This document shows, piece by piece, positions 49,131 to 61,340 of a stretch of 64,000 nucleotides of DNA. The position numbers and the translations under genes are program-made. The stretch's first letter is position 1. Each line of letters opens with the position of its first letter. The stretch covers positions 79,926,317-79,990,316 of the forward strand of contig NC_134702.1 in NCBI RefSeq assembly GCF_043290135.1. The letters run 5' to 3'. Source of the DNA: Rhipicephalus microplus (taxonomy: Eukaryota > Arthropoda > Arachnida > Ixodida > Ixodidae). Below the pieces are notes generated by a model. It saw nothing but the letters and a program-made list of their open reading frames with translations, was not told the origin of the DNA and ran no database searches.

Positions 49131-49425
49131 GTATGCAGTATGTGTTTGAAGTACAGTATATCACTATTCTTTCAACTCTTCAAGATGGAGCTTAAAGATT
49201 CCCATTTTTCCCCATGCATGCACATGATTTAGAGATTCATAAATATGTACGAGGGATTCCAATAGAGCATCGAAAGAAATCCAGCCTGACAGAGCATTAA
49301 CCAGTGCGTATAAAGTAGAAAGTGAAGAGGTGCAGCTATGTTTCGCGTATCAATTTTTTCATTGGCGCCAGTATGCCCTATAGCTTAAAGTAAATAAAAA
49401 GAAGTTTCGTTTCCTGTATCAAGCC
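49131..49425. other. Short unassigned stretch
   Basis: Nothing recognised between the repeat copy and the LINE fragment. Confidence 0.5.
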
Positions 49426-49429
49426 CAGT

Positions 49430-49890
49430 AGAGGTTGATGCAGTGGACCTTGCGTCCAGTGCGGTAAATCAGGTGGTCAGCCAGGTGGGCATGGCCGCGT
49501 AGGTGGCGAGTGTGAGCCTGGTGAAGGCCCGGACAGGCCCCCAATAGGTCATTGAGCATTGCCCCCGTGGCTGGGCGACGCAAAATGCGCATGTCGTTGG
49601 GGGAGGCTGTGCACCGGATGTCCATTTAGCACGGATGGTAGGATTCAAGGCGGCGCCCACATGAATCCTCGTGAGCGCAACCTCCTGTCGGCGAGTTAAG
49701 CCGCTGGAAAGATCTGATCCACGTGGAGAAATTTGTGCAGGCGTGGAGCGCCGGAGGGTTTCCTTGTGTGAAGCAAGCTGTCTCTTAGGGACAAACGAAA
49801 TAGAGGCAGTGGGTGTTGAACTGCCGCTGAATGGCAAGCGGCATCAGCGTCCAATTGAGCTGGTGCAGACGGGCGGGTCCGCAATACGCG
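49430..49890 (-). pseudogene. LINE ORF2 C-terminal fragment
   Basis: Minus-strand frames contain RRQEVALTRIHVGAALNP, QPPPTTCAFC, and in the next frame MLNDLLGACPGLHQA and LRGHAHLADHLIY. This is the post-RNase-H region with a zinc-like motif at the end of an I/R1-type LINE ORF2. At least one frame shift separates the halves. The fragment lies head to head with the long LINE that starts near 50040, so it is a separate, 5'-truncated insertion. Confidence 0.7.
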
Positions 49891-50100
49891 GACAAGACAG
49901 GTGCACTAATGAACCAGGACAATTATTTACAATCTGTTTTACCTATTCGAAAAGAACAGAACGGTATGCAGTATTCAAAATTTCTCCCGAGTTTTTATCG
50001 TTTGTTTAAATCTGTGAATCACTGCACCCCAATGGTTTAAAGCGATATTCCAAGCAAGAAGGGGGAGACGACGACGAAGTGATTCTCTCACAGAACGCTT

Positions 50101-51524
50101 GTGCCCGTGTCTCAGTATTTTGAATTTGTTTTTCTGGAAATCCTGGGAGCTGCCGCTCCCTCCTTTGCGGTGATCCTTCAGGACACACCTGTGAATGTTT
50201 CAGGCGTACAACCGTCGCGCCGGGATTCGTCGTCCAGGAAGCGTAGCAACGCGTCGAGCGACACTGACAGCGAGGCAACCGATTTGTACTCGGACGGCTT
50301 TGAGTCATCAGATGATGACTTCACGGTCGTCATGAATCAATCTACAAAACGGACTGCTGCGGACGGCATCATCGGCAAGTGTTTCTACCGTTAAGACTGC
50401 ACCACAGCGGTGGCCGCACACCATGCTGTTTATACCCGAAGACCCTGTATCTAACTTGCGGCTTCTCAACAGGCAAGTTCTTTCTGTGCTTCTCGAGGAA
50501 ACCGCGCCGAATGAGATCAAAGACGTGATGATCAATGCACGGAAGAATGTCCTTGCTGTAGACGTTATGCACCGTAGCGCACTGCAAAGCCTTCGGCACA
50601 TAACAGAAATCGGCAACGTGAAAGTTCGGCCAATGGTCACTACAGGTTGTAACGGTACTGTAGGCGTCATTTATGATGTGGATCTTTCCATCTCAGTGAA
50701 TGACCTGCCCATACTACTAACGCCAGCGACACAAGGCACTCGCATCACGCACATTACCAGACTTGGCAACTCACGCTGCTTGAGGCTTGTGTTCGAGGGA
50801 GACAGCCTTCCCTCGTATGTCAAAGTTGGCCATGTTCACCACTCAATGCGTCCATACATACCGAAGCCACTGCAATGCTACAGGTGCTTCAAGATGGGAC
50901 ACGTAAAAGGTGTCTGTGAGAACAAAGTTGTGTGTCCGCGGTGCGCTGAGTCTCACTCAAAAGACGCCTGCGGTGCCACCGAGTTACGATGTTCAAACTG
51001 CCACGGCGCTCATGACGCCTCATCCAAAGATTGCCCGCGGGTGCGAAACGAGCACGCGGGTGCGAAACGAGCACGCGGTACTCAGGCGTATGGTGCGGGA
51101 CAATTCAACGCTCAGGGAAGCTGCCGCTACACTACGCCAACGACGGCGTCGTGGGCGAAGACCATCACGGAAAAACTGCTCTACCGATAGAGAGATGTCA
51201 TCCTCTATCAAAGAGGCTGACCCACAAACACCGAGCTCACTGAAGACGGATACTGCCAAACAGAAGAAAGGGACAGCAGTCGCACATTCCGAACAGTGGC
51301 CCTCACTTCCACGCAGTAAACCTACTTCGGAGCTGCATCAAATCCCGCCGCCCTCGACGACCCCTCGAACCAGTGATGCGATGAATGAAGATCAATTGAT
51401 AAGCTTGCTGCAATCGCTGATGAGTACCATGCGTGTCCTACTGAGTAATATGAAGACTTCGGCTGCGCAGACCGCACTGCATGTGCTGGACACCCTGAGT
51501 CCGGTGCTTGCAGCTCTAAGGTAA
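50101..51524 (+). pseudogene. LINE ORF1, nucleic-acid-binding protein with three CCHC knuckles
   Basis: The acidic N-terminal part (50101-50394) ends where a frame shift near 50350-50375 moves the sequence into the frame read from 50423. That frame contains three knuckles: CYRCFKMGHVKGVC, CPRCAESHSKDAC and CSNCHGAHDASSKDC. A 19-bp tandem duplication (51037-51074) then shifts the frame again, and the C-terminal part, rich in Ser and Thr, runs to TAA at 51522-51524. ORF1 proteins of this type bind LINE RNA. ORF2 starts 4 nt later, so it was probably translated by reinitiation or coupling. Confidence 0.85.
51037..51074. repeat. 19-bp tandem duplication that frameshifts ORF1
   Basis: gcgggtgcgaaacgagcac occurs twice in a row (51037-51055, 51056-51074). 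Removing one copy would restore continuity between the knuckle frame and the C-terminal frame. Confidence 0.95.
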
Positions 51525-51528
51525 AACC

Positions 51529-52236
51529 ATGGCCAGCGAGGCACCGTCGTTTCGAGCGGAAGTCAAGAATGCATCTGTCTTTCAGTGGAACGCCAGAGGA
51601 CTGAGGTCGCGCATGTCTGACTTTAGACAGTTTATATTTGTGAACCGCTTCCCCATTATCGTGATTTGTGAACCCAACCTGTGTGCTTCAATCAAGCTGT
51701 CAGGAAATGAGTGCTTTATGTCCTCCACTCACAGAGACTGCAGCAAAGTTATCGTATTCATGCGCCATGACCTCACATACGTTCGCCACAGAGTCTCGCT
51801 TGATGAAGGGAATCAGTATGTGTGCCTTACTGTGAAGAAGGATAAGGTTGCTTTTACGATTATCGGAGCTTACTTATCTCCATCAAGCCGCCTTGACTGC
51901 GAGCGCTTACGCGGTATTCTGACATCGACTCCAAGGCCATGGGGGATCACTGGCGACTTCATTGCCCACCATTGCCTATGGGGAAGCTTCAGGGACAACT
52001 CTAGAGGAAGAAAATTGGTGTCCTTAGCCTCGGAGTACGAACTCTGCATTTGTAACAATGGAAGCCCTACATATTTACGTGGACCAGCCTATAGCAGCTG
52101 CCTGGAACTTACTGTGGTTTCTCGCTCTCTTACCAGGAAAGTGCACTGCTTTTCGGATTTGGAAACGCGGGGCAGCGACCATATAACAACTTACCTGTGT
52201 ATAGAAGGTTTCACCTTCTATACACAGGTAACCTAG
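51529..52236 (+). pseudogene. LINE ORF2, APE-type endonuclease domain
   Basis: The ATG at 51529 opens 235 codons of AP-endonuclease-like sequence. Visible motifs are FQWNARGLRS (residues 19-27), the Glu of VICEPNL (residue 48), GAYLSPSS (113-120), GDFIAHHCLWG (142-152), SSCLELT (189-195) and RGSDHI (214-219). The domain nicks target DNA to prime reverse transcription. Two motif positions are altered: Ile where GDFN has Asn, and Glu where SCLDLT has Asp. The frame ends within a perfect hairpin at 52191-52231, and the coding sequence continues in another frame. Confidence 0.85.
52191..52231. repeat. Perfect 19-bp palindrome with 3-nt loop inside ORF2
   Basis: The left arm ttacctgtgtatagaaggt (52191-52209) is exactly complementary to 52213-52231. 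The loop is ttc. It coincides with the ORF2 frame change. Confidence 0.95.
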
Positions 52237-55127
52237 AAGACTCGATAAAGGATGTCCTGCAGAATACCACGCATACACATTTGGCTAGTCACAAGCGCGC
52301 CGATTTTGACATCGAGCTTGAGAAACTTCGCGCAATACGCCGTCGTGTAGAACGAAGGTACCGACGGACAAAGTGCATGGATGATTTGAGGCTGGCTAGA
52401 CGCATTCAAAAGAAAATGCAGCGGCACATGAGTAAACTGGCAAGGCGACATTGAAAATCCTTTTGCGAGTCGTTGGATTCACGAAAGCCCCTATCACTGA
52501 TATGGCGAACTGTCCGGGGTCTTAGCACAACCTTGGGTCAGCAACACCCATTTACATCTCTGGCACTTCACCTTCAATGCAGAGAGATTGACGTCGCAGA
52601 ATCTTTCTGTAGAAGAATTGCCGGTGATTCCAATTTCACAGTATCAAGAACGGGAACATTTGAAAACCCACCGCCCTCACCTGAACCCCGTATGGAATGC
52701 CAGTTTTCTATGGATGAGCTAGAGGCGGCACTGGCACTGTGCAGACGTTCTTCGGCACCCGGACCTGACGGCATTACCTATCGTGCCCTTTGTAATCTTA
52801 GATACGAAGCTCGGAAGGCACTTTTACGCCTATACAACGACTCCTGGCAGACTGGTACGGTTCCCCAGGCATAGAAGTCAAGTCCCCTCATTCAACTTCT
52901 GAAGGCTGGCAAATCTCCTTTGGATATTGCCTCATACCGTCTTATCGCACTTGCCAGTTGTGAGGGAAAAACGATGGAACGAATTATTCTAACACGAATG
53001 GAGTGGTATTTAGAGCACTACGAAATCTATCCAGTATCCATGACCGGATTCAGGCGCGGCCATTCGTAAATCGACAACGTCGTTGATCTGGTGACATATG
53101 TTACACACCAGAAAGCCTGTAAGAGACTGTGCGCCGCCCTGTTTCTAGACGTTAAGGGGGCTTACGACAATATCACCCATGAAGCCATCCTTAGTGCTTT
53201 GGAAACAGTAGGTCTTGGTGGCAAGATATATATGTGGGTGTACAGCTACTTACAGCTGAGATCATTTTACGTGATGACAGCGAATGGCCCAACACCTGAT
53301 TATTACAGCAGCCGAGGAGTTCCTCAGGGAGGAGTCCTAAGCCCTACACTTTTCAACCTAACGCACATTGGTCTAGTCGAGCAGCTACCTAGCACTGTAG
53401 AACTTTCTGTCTATGCTGATGACATCTCCATTTGGACATCAGGTGTGACAAGGCCTCAGCTTCGCACCCGCCTTCAGAAGGCTGCTACAACGACGTCATG
53501 CTACCTTAGTGAACAAGACCTGGAGGTGTCCTGCGGAATATGTGCAGTGGTAGCGTTCACGCGGAAACCAATGTCTGCTCACAGCATATCAATTAATGAA
53601 GAATACATATCGTTCAGCAGAAGCCACAGGTTCTTGGGAGTCATAATAGATAGAAACCTGTCGTGGACTCCACACGTGACCTATGTGAAGAAGCGGCTGA
53701 TTGCAACATGTCACATGTTCAAATTCCTTGCAGGAAAGAATTTGGGAGTGCCCATACCATCCACGCTACAAGTGTACAGAGTGCTGTTTATCGGATTCTT
53801 ACGGTACAGCTTACCTGCAATATCTCACACCAGCAACACCAACCTGCGCGCCATTCAGAGCATTCAAGCCCAAGCATTTAAGATATGCCTTGGATTACCC
53901 CGCATAGCTTCAACGGCTGAAACCATTGCCATCGCTCAAGATCACTCGATAAAGACGCATATTATTACCGAGACAATGCGAATGCACCTCAGGCATTATG
54001 CCAGGACCCCTTTTCACCACCTGGCGAGCCTAGCTGCTGAAAGGCCTCACATGACATGCGCCACTATTGTTCATCGTTCATCGTTTGCTGAGACATACGC
54101 ACCTGCATCAAAGCCACTGCTTCCTCCTTGGAGCTTGAGCCGGCCGCGAGTTCACTTAATGGTTCCAGGAATGAGGGGAAAATCGGAATTACCCACACAC
54201 GTCCTGAAACAACTGAGTCTATTCCTACTGGAACAGAACTACAGTAACCACGTGCACATTTACACGGATGGCTCTACTACGCCGTCTAGTTCAGGTGGAG
54301 CAGTGGTTGTACCATCACAAGGGGTAACTCGGTGTTTTAAGACTTCCCATGTGACAACGTCAACGACGGCAGAACTCGAGGCTCTGCGCAATGCACTGGA
54401 ACTCATCAATTCAGAAGAAAGACCAGGTAAATGGGCTGTTTTTTCTGACTCAAAACCAGCGTTACAGTGCCTGATATCAGTTCTCCGACGCGGATGCCAC
54501 GACCAGTTGACCTACCAAACCGTGAAATTTCACCACCTTTTAATACAAAAAGGCCATGACATTGTCTTTCAGTGGTTACCTGGGCATTGTGGTATAGGCG
54601 GCAATGATTCTGCAGATCATGCTGCTCGCACGTCACATAAAGAAGCGAACAGCATTCCGATTCCACTTTCAAGAGCGGATGCGGCGAGGCAGATTCGTCA
54701 ACTGGCCCGCCGTCTCACACTGACTGAGTGGAACACACCAAGCTTACGACGTACAAGACTGCACGAGCTCGACCCTCCACTACAACTCCGGCCTCCACCT
54801 GGCCTACATCGACGTGCAGCTTCGCTTCTCTATTGCCTTTGGCTGGGAGTTGCTTTCACGAAAGCTTATACAACGTTAATCGGAATTACTGACAGTGCGG
54901 CGTGCGATGTTGGCGGCACCGACAAAAATATCGAACACCTGCTGTGCCATTGTCCTAGATTTGCCTCAGATAGACAAGTACTTGCCAACGCAATGCGGCG
55001 ATTGGATGATTGGCCTCTTTCTGTGCAGGTGCTATTACAGCAACGTCCACATGCCTCGACAGCCCACAAGGCAGTGAAAGCCCTGCTGTGTTTCCTGAGA
55101 AAGATAGGCTTGTGTGAACACCTCTGA
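52197..55127 (+). pseudogene. LINE ORF2, reverse transcriptase and RNase H
   Basis: A single frame runs from 52197 to 55127, interrupted by TGA 52452-52454, TAG 52872-52874 and TAA 53067-53069. Reverse transcriptase motifs are SSAPGPDGITY, LIALASCEGK, FLDVKGAYDN, GVPQGGVLSP and the catalytic YADD, the last three at residues ~18-26, 76-85 and 108-111 of the final 678-codon piece. RNase H follows: HIYTDGST (~390), TTAELEAL, FSDSKPAL (~452) and QWLPGHCG with NDSADHAA (~495). A C-terminal CDVGGTDKNIEHLLCHC has Gly at an expected zinc Cys. The enzyme copies LINE RNA at the nick. The final 678-codon stretch is intact, which suggests recent inactivation. Confidence 0.92.
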
Positions 55128-55340
55128 CATGCGGTAGAGTTCTACACGCTGCAGTGAAATTACTGTCAGTCTCTCCCCCACCCCTTTTTTTCTTTTCCTT
55201 CTCTTCCCTCTTTCTTGTCTTTCTTGTCCCCTTCCCTAATCCCCTAGTGTAGGGTAGCCAACCGGATCTTTCTGGTTAACCTCCCTGCCTTCTCCCTTTT
55301 GTTGCTTCCTCCCAAGCAAGAAGAAGGCAATCATAAAAGG
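55128..55340 (+). other. LINE 3' UTR
   Basis: Pyrimidine-rich sequence after the ORF2 stop, with ctctccccc...ttttctttt and ggttaacctccctgcctt. No long poly(A) or simple-repeat tail is evident at the estimated end. Confidence 0.6.
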
Positions 55341-57373
55341 AATGGCAGTGACATGTGGTAGTCGCAGAAAAAAAAGGGGAAATCGTATGATAGCAGAAAA
55401 ACGTGAAAAGTGGGCAAGTTCTTACAAATACCAAAATAAAAAAAATGTTAAAAACTTTAAATGAACATTAGTGAAGCAGTTTTCTTGCTCTCCTGGATCA
55501 AGTTGACACACGACGTCTCACTCGCAGGTCACCCGTACAAATTTTGATATTTAGCCTGCAGGTTCGAAGGTCTATTCCGGCTATTCAGCATAAAAGCCGA
55601 GAGACTGAACGAAACAGAGATCAATGAAAGTTTCAGAGAACATTGCAGTGACAAAAAGTAAAAATAATGTAATGCGGAACCACCACTATGCATAAAAGCA
55701 ACATTGGAGTATTGCTACAGTGTGTGCATGCTTGCGTGCGCGCACACGCGTGCGAGCGTGCACGTCTGCGTGCGTGTGTATGGGTGTGTGTGTAAGAGAG
55801 AGAGAGAGTCAACGGATGCTTTTACCCAGTAGAATGAAGGGCCAACAACGAAAATGTGCTCGCGTAAAGGGTGCTTTTACATCAGCCCCGTTGAAACGAA
55901 AGCACGGGGAGCACGACGCACGTTGTATGTGTTGGAAAACATCCCACAAGGTTATGAGGCGTGGAAACTTGGGCTTCCGTAGTTACGAAGTAACTACTTT
56001 TAGGTTGCGCTGTTTCTACATTCAGTTAATCAAAAGGGTATCCAATATTCACGTGCTTTCCACGTTGTCATTGTTCTGTCGTCGGCATTTGCTTTACTGC
56101 AGTGTTGTTGATAACACAAGTGGATTGATAAAAGTAAGTAATGCTGCACAACGCATTTTAATTAGCAACAATAGGTGTATTGTGTTACCTCCAGTAAACA
56201 TACTACCGATGATGAAAGCACATGAAGCAATGTGTACTTCTAATTTGGGCTTCAATTAACGCAAATATACTGAGAAAGACCACCACACTGCATCACTCAT
56301 GATATCTACGCAAACAAAAGTAGTAGTAATATAATGGTCAGGTACTTGTAATGGGGGACTTTGCATGCTAGCCACTTTCTTTCAGCTACGAATTTGGCGC
56401 AGTATATGTCTCATTAACTTTTAATGAGGCCAAATACCTTAAATAACATATTTATTTTTACTGTGACGGTTAGTGGAATATCCCGTCGCTCGTAAGAGGA
56501 TGAACATAAAACGTCAATTTAGGTAGAAAAACACTTACATATTTGAAGCTAGCTCTTCACACTTCTAGGTTGGGTACCTTCACTACCGCTTTTAATAGTA
56601 TAAGCGGCATCAAATGAAATGTGATCAGTGAAAACTATTAGAAATCGTATTGTGTGCATCGTTCAGTCATTATCTATAAAAGGAGTGCGTCACTCCTGTC
56701 TGGCAGCACAGCGAATGTCCGCCAAGATGATCGGGTGGCATGCACTATATAATTGCTAGTGCTTGCCACTCTTTGTGTTTCGTTTGAGGCCGATACTCTA
56801 CATGGTCACTGTATTGCAACGTCGGAGGAAAACCAACACAAGTGCTCAAAAGATTCAAAATGTTTAAAAGGACATAATGACATCAAAAAGTGGTTATATC
56901 TATGCTGACATCGACATACATAAACAAAGCAAGTGATTCATAGAGACATTTGCTCCAACACCGTATCGAAAGCCAAGATTGATGATAGTACATGACCCGG
57001 GGCGACTTCATAGCAGTATACGATGACGCTCTTCACCTCCCCCTTACAGAGGTGAATAGGAGTCATCTTCTCACTTTTGTCTTCAGTTCTGCGTGGGACT
57101 ATCACAAGTGAATTGATGGATCTTCTGAGGTAGCAGATATGTAAACAAAACCTACAGGGGTGAAATAAGGCGTTGCATCAAGTAAATGGCACACGACTCT
57201 ACCGTATGCAAGCCACAAGTGGATATATCATCCGCGTTAGCAAGGTTCTCAAAGATGTTCGTAGCCGCATGTCCTTGTGACAGTGACGTTAGAATAGAAT
57301 TGAGTAAGATGAGTGAAAAAAAAATGAATAAGGAATCTACACTCCAGGTCATTGTGAAAAAATTGGCAGCATA
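55341..57373. other. Stretch without a recognised gene
   Basis: Contains a short gtgtg/gagag tract near 55770-55808 and a 179-codon ORF at 55720-56259 that starts in that low-complexity sequence and has no nameable domain. Nothing else recognised. Confidence 0.5.
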
Positions 57374-58118
57374 TTCACGTAGTGAATGATGGAGAGTGGG
57401 GCGAAGCATTCGTCTGTCCATTCGTTCTTGCTTTCGTCCGTCCATGCGTCCGTGTGTGTAACCGTCCATACGTCCATCCACCCATCCGTGCGTGTGTCTG
57501 TTCGTGCGTTTGTCCATGCATCCGCCCCTGCGTCCGTTCATACGTCCATCCTTGCATCTGCCTGCATGTCCGTTCGTCCATCTATTCAACACTCCAAGTC
57601 CTACCATCTCGCATCATTTAATCATATATTCCTTATATAGAAGCACCGCCATCCAGCGGACATTCCAAGGACTAAACGAGAGGTGGCACACGCACACTTT
57701 CTTACGGCTTGCGCATAGGGTCTACTTCCCACCTTTAACCACCTCGAGTTCATGGTATATACAAGTTCACTGTATTCATGGCACTGCGGCCCAACGCTTG
57801 CTAAACCTTTCTAAAACCAAAGAGGTTACGCCCACCTAGTATAACGTAGCAACCTTTTCCTGTCAGATAGTGCTCAATGTACATGCCAATGGCAGCTAAT
57901 GAGGATCGCAGCGTGCGCGTTAACTAAATGCCGAATGCTCCTGTCTCCCATTCCCCATTGGCATGTAGTGTACATTGAGCAGTATTTTTCTTTGTTCAAC
58001 AACGCACAGAAGACATCTCACACCGGCACCACCTTGGAGGCCAAATGTTATACTTGTACATACTACAACGTCTACGAGGGACGACCGGGTGCCATTGTAA
58101 GGAGCTTCACCCCTAAAA
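57374..58118 (+). mobile_element. ggggcgaagc-family repeat, copy 3
   Basis: The left module gtgaatgatggagagtggggcgaagc begins near 57380. The ccgt/ccat block, caacactccaagtcctacca and a body nearly parallel to copy 1 follow. The right end is ggagcttcacccctaaaa (58101-58118). An internal segment is inverted relative to copy 1. ORFs in the tetranucleotide block are artefacts. Confidence 0.8.
57872..57980. repeat. Inverted repeat enclosing a flipped segment
   Basis: gctcaatgtacatgccaatgg (57872-57892) is mirrored at 57955-57980 with a 5-nt insertion. The enclosed ~60 bp matches copy 1 (8090-8140) only as its reverse complement. Confidence 0.85.
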
Positions 58119-58554
58119 CGCATGAATGAAAGACCATAGTGCTGTCGAAGGCATGGGATATTGGTAGTACGAAAGTGAGCAGAAATGAAAAAGATCGCTT
58201 CCTTACTTTCGGTACCCTCATAGTTTGATGAGGAGGCTTCAGCAACGACACGCATCCAACTGTAGGCTACTACGATCTGTCCCTACACTCTGGGCTTTAG
58301 TGATAGGACGATGACAGAAAAATCTGTCTGATTGTTTCTGTGCGTGGGATGTCAGTTGTGTTAGCGTTGACCATCGTCCATTGTGGTGAAGGTGGGTCAA
58401 GTGCAGAGCTGTGGAAAAGCCTAACGTGGCAGCTCTTGCGTTCCTCAAGCTGAGATGCTAGTAGACTAATGGCGTAAGCATTTCACCACGTCACTGTCAT
58501 CTGCTCCGTAAACGCCGCCTAGAAAATTACAAAGTGAATGCGGAGAGGTGAGCG

Positions 58555-59446
58555 AAAAAATCCCAGCATATCCACGGAATGCATGATGATGAGTGGGGCG
58601 AAGCATCCGTCAGTCCATCCGCGCTCCCGTCCGTCCGTTCGTTCTTGCTTACGTCCATCCGCGCGTCTGTCTCTGCGACCATCCATCCGTCCGTGCATCC
58701 GTTAATGTGTCCATCCATGCGTACGTCCATCCTTTCGTGCGTCCATCCATCCTTCCGTGCGTCCATTGGTCCGTGTGTCCATCCATATGTCCGTGAATCT
58801 GTCTGTCTCTCCGTTCGTGCGCCTGTCCATCCGTCCGTCCATCTAGTAAACACTTCAAGTACCGCCTTATTACATATTTTCATCTGTTTTCTCTGTTTTC
58901 TTCCCGCAACTCTATATTCATCTTATAGAAGTACCGCCATCCAGTGGACATTCCATGGACTAAACGAGAGAGGGCACGGCCGAACTAGAGGAGTGTCACG
59001 CGCGCACTCTCTTACGGCCTGCGTTTCATGTCTAGTTCCCACCTTTCTCCGCCGCTGGTTCATGATACTGCAGCCCAACCTTCGCTAAACCTCACTCAAG
59101 TTACGCCCAGCGAGTTAAACATGGCAAACCTTTCTAGTCAAATTGTGCTCAAAGTGCGTCCTTCTGATATCACTTTTTGTTTCAGTAAGCATCAAATTCA
59201 AGGCAATTTCGTTGGAGATCAAGTCACTGATACTCGTTTCTATAAGTTATTTCATCAGAAACAGCTATCTTCTCATTTATGATTAACGTGCGCGGGATTT
59301 CTCTGAATTCAAATGAGTGCGCGCGTGCCGCTTCTCTAGTCCAGCCATGGAGGTGGCTACCTACTACTACGACACACTACTACTACTACTACTACTACAC
59401 TCATCGTGGACGCACGAGCGACGGCTTAAGAAGCTTCGCCCCTAAT
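58555..59446 (+). mobile_element. ggggcgaagc-family repeat, copy 5
   Basis: The left module (atcccagcatatccacgga at 58559, gatgatgagtggggcgaagc near 58585), the tetranucleotide block and aacacttcaagtaccgcc are present. The body is partly different and contains a short (TAC)n run near 59370. The right end is aagcttcgcccctaata (59430-59446). Confidence 0.8.
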
Positions 59447-59910
59447 ACGCCAGGCTTGTGCGGAAGGCGCGTCGCACTCTTAGCGAAAGCTATAGAAGAG
59501 CGGCCTTTCAAAGTCTTTTCGAAACAAACTTGCTGGGTACTCACTATGGCATTCTTAATAATTTTTGGGTAGTAGACCAGCATTCGCTATGGTATCTTTC
59601 ATCATTTTTATGAGAAACGTTGTATCTGCTAAACACTTTTAAGGAATTTTCTGCCAATTGTTCAAGCAGTGGCTGATGACGATGAGGAATTGTGCATGAA
59701 GTGGGCACAGGCCACAGTTAATAGGAGATCAAAATAAGCTTTTGTAATGGGTTAATTGGAGCATCGGCTGACCCAGTCGTTACGCTATTCAAATTGTGTG
59801 ACGCCTTGTTGTTCTTTTGCTGTTCCAAAACGCTTTAATACTCATCTTAACGCGATTCCTTTCCCGACATCCAGCCTGCTTAAGGCATGTTTGCGAATAA
59901 GTCCCAAGCA
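59447..59910. other. Stretch without a recognised gene
   Basis: Nothing recognised. Confidence 0.5.
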
Positions 59911-59914
59911 CCAG

Positions 59915-60110
59915 CGTGGCTCAGTGGTAGAATACTGGGCTGGCACGCAGTGGACCCGGGCTCGAGCCCCACTGTGTCCTCGGTACAAGTTTTCTTATCT
60001 TATTTCGCAGATAATGGTTACAGACACCGGCTGCGGACACTGTACGACGCCGCGCGTGACCTGAGTTTTGATCTCCTAACAATTTTGACTGTAAGGACAC
60101 ATACTTCAAG
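59915..60110 (+). mobile_element. tRNA-derived SINE
   Basis: A-box-like gtggctcagtggtagaatac and B-box-like gggctcgagcccc, then a body with gttacagacaccggctgcgg. The head resembles those at 44690 and 47745. The end is not sharply defined; a short A run follows near 60117. Confidence 0.7.
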
Positions 60111-61086
60111 AACGCAAAAAAAAAAACGCTTTACCAGTCAAAGTCAATGTAAGATAATTTCCCGTCGATGATTTTGGATGCACATCTTTATTGACGTGAT
60201 TCTTGTGTGAATCTTGAAGAGAAGAAGAGAAAAGTGAGTCCCGTAACTGTCTGCATCACAATACGACTCCTCAACAGTATAGCTCACAAGGGATCGGGGC
60301 AAAGAGGGACGAAATGAGCCAATTAAACGTATAGAGGTAGAGATAGCAGGAAGGAGAAAGCGTGGCGCAGGGACAGCGACATACGGAAGTAAGAAGAAGA
60401 TATGAAAGATGGACATGGTCGCAGGAGTCCGAGGACGGGGACCACTCGGCGAGAGCTCTTGTCGGCGTCAGGAAGTAGCATGGGGAGAATCAGTCAGCTA
60501 GAACTGCGCTGTCGTCGGAGATTGCGGGGCACAACCGGTCAGCGTGACATCTAGCAAGGGAGTCCTCTTTATTAGCGTGTGTATATAGAGCATACTAGGC
60601 ACCAAGCATTCGCGGTCTTTCGTGTGCGATTTTTTTTTTCCAAATTCCTGTTAGTGCTACCTGCGCTACTTCTTAGAGTAAACAGAGGTTTCTGCTCAAG
60701 TGGCTAATGAAATTAAATTAGAAGCCAACAAATTTAGGCACTTTCAATTAATGTAGTTTTAAATAGTTATTCTCCGGAATTTACAGCAGAATTTTTATCC
60801 AAACACCCGCATTATACTCTAAACTACAAGAAGACTTTCGTAAAAAAAAAAAAAAAAACTGCGAGAAGCAGTGTAAAATGCTTCAGGCACGAGCCAGTTT
60901 GTCAATATCCCACGCAATAACAAAGTTGGGCCACTTTTCAGTTAACCTATCTTTCTAAATAAAACACTGTAATGAAGAAACGTGTCCTTTCTTAAGAATA
61001 TTGTGGGCTTCGGTGAGAAAAAAGACAATCAGCAGAAGGTATGCGTGCAAGAGAACATGACGTTTTTGAGGTATGAGGAGTGAATT
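60111..61086. other. Stretch without a recognised gene
   Basis: Short ORFs only. Confidence 0.5.
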
Positions 61087-61099
61087 CAAATGTAAGCAA

Positions 61100-61340
61100 T
61101 GATTGATTGATATGTGGGGTTTAACGTCCCAAAACTAACAAATGATTATGAGAGACGCCGTAGTGGAGGGCTCCAGGAATTTCGACCACCTGGAGTTCTT
61201 TAACGTGCACCCAAATCTGAGCACACGGGCCTACAACATTTTCACCTCCATCGGAAATGCAGCCGCCGCAGCCGGGATTCAAACCCGCGACCTGCGGGTC
61301 AGCAGCCGAGTACCTTAGCCACTAGACCACCGCGGCGGGG
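61100..61340 (-). mobile_element. Full-length SINE with 13-bp target duplication
   Basis: caaatgtaagcaa flanks it perfectly (61087-61099, 61341-61353). Minus-strand order: head ccccgccgcggtggtctagt, B-box-like gggtttgaatcccgg, body, and tail ending caatcaatc. Same family as 29172-29409. Confidence 0.95.

Larger units (their letters stand above)
50040..55340 (+). mobile_element. Nearly full-length, disabled LINE (I-like) retrotransposon
   Basis: ORF1 (50101-51524) encodes a three-knuckle protein. ORF2 (51529-55127) encodes endonuclease, reverse transcriptase, RNase H and a C-terminal Cys/His region. The ORFs are 4 nt apart. A pyrimidine-rich 3' UTR follows. The domain set matches RNase-H-bearing LINEs such as the I group. 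Both ORFs are broken. The 5' edge (~50040) and 3' edge (~55340) are estimates; no target duplication was confirmed. Confidence 0.85.
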
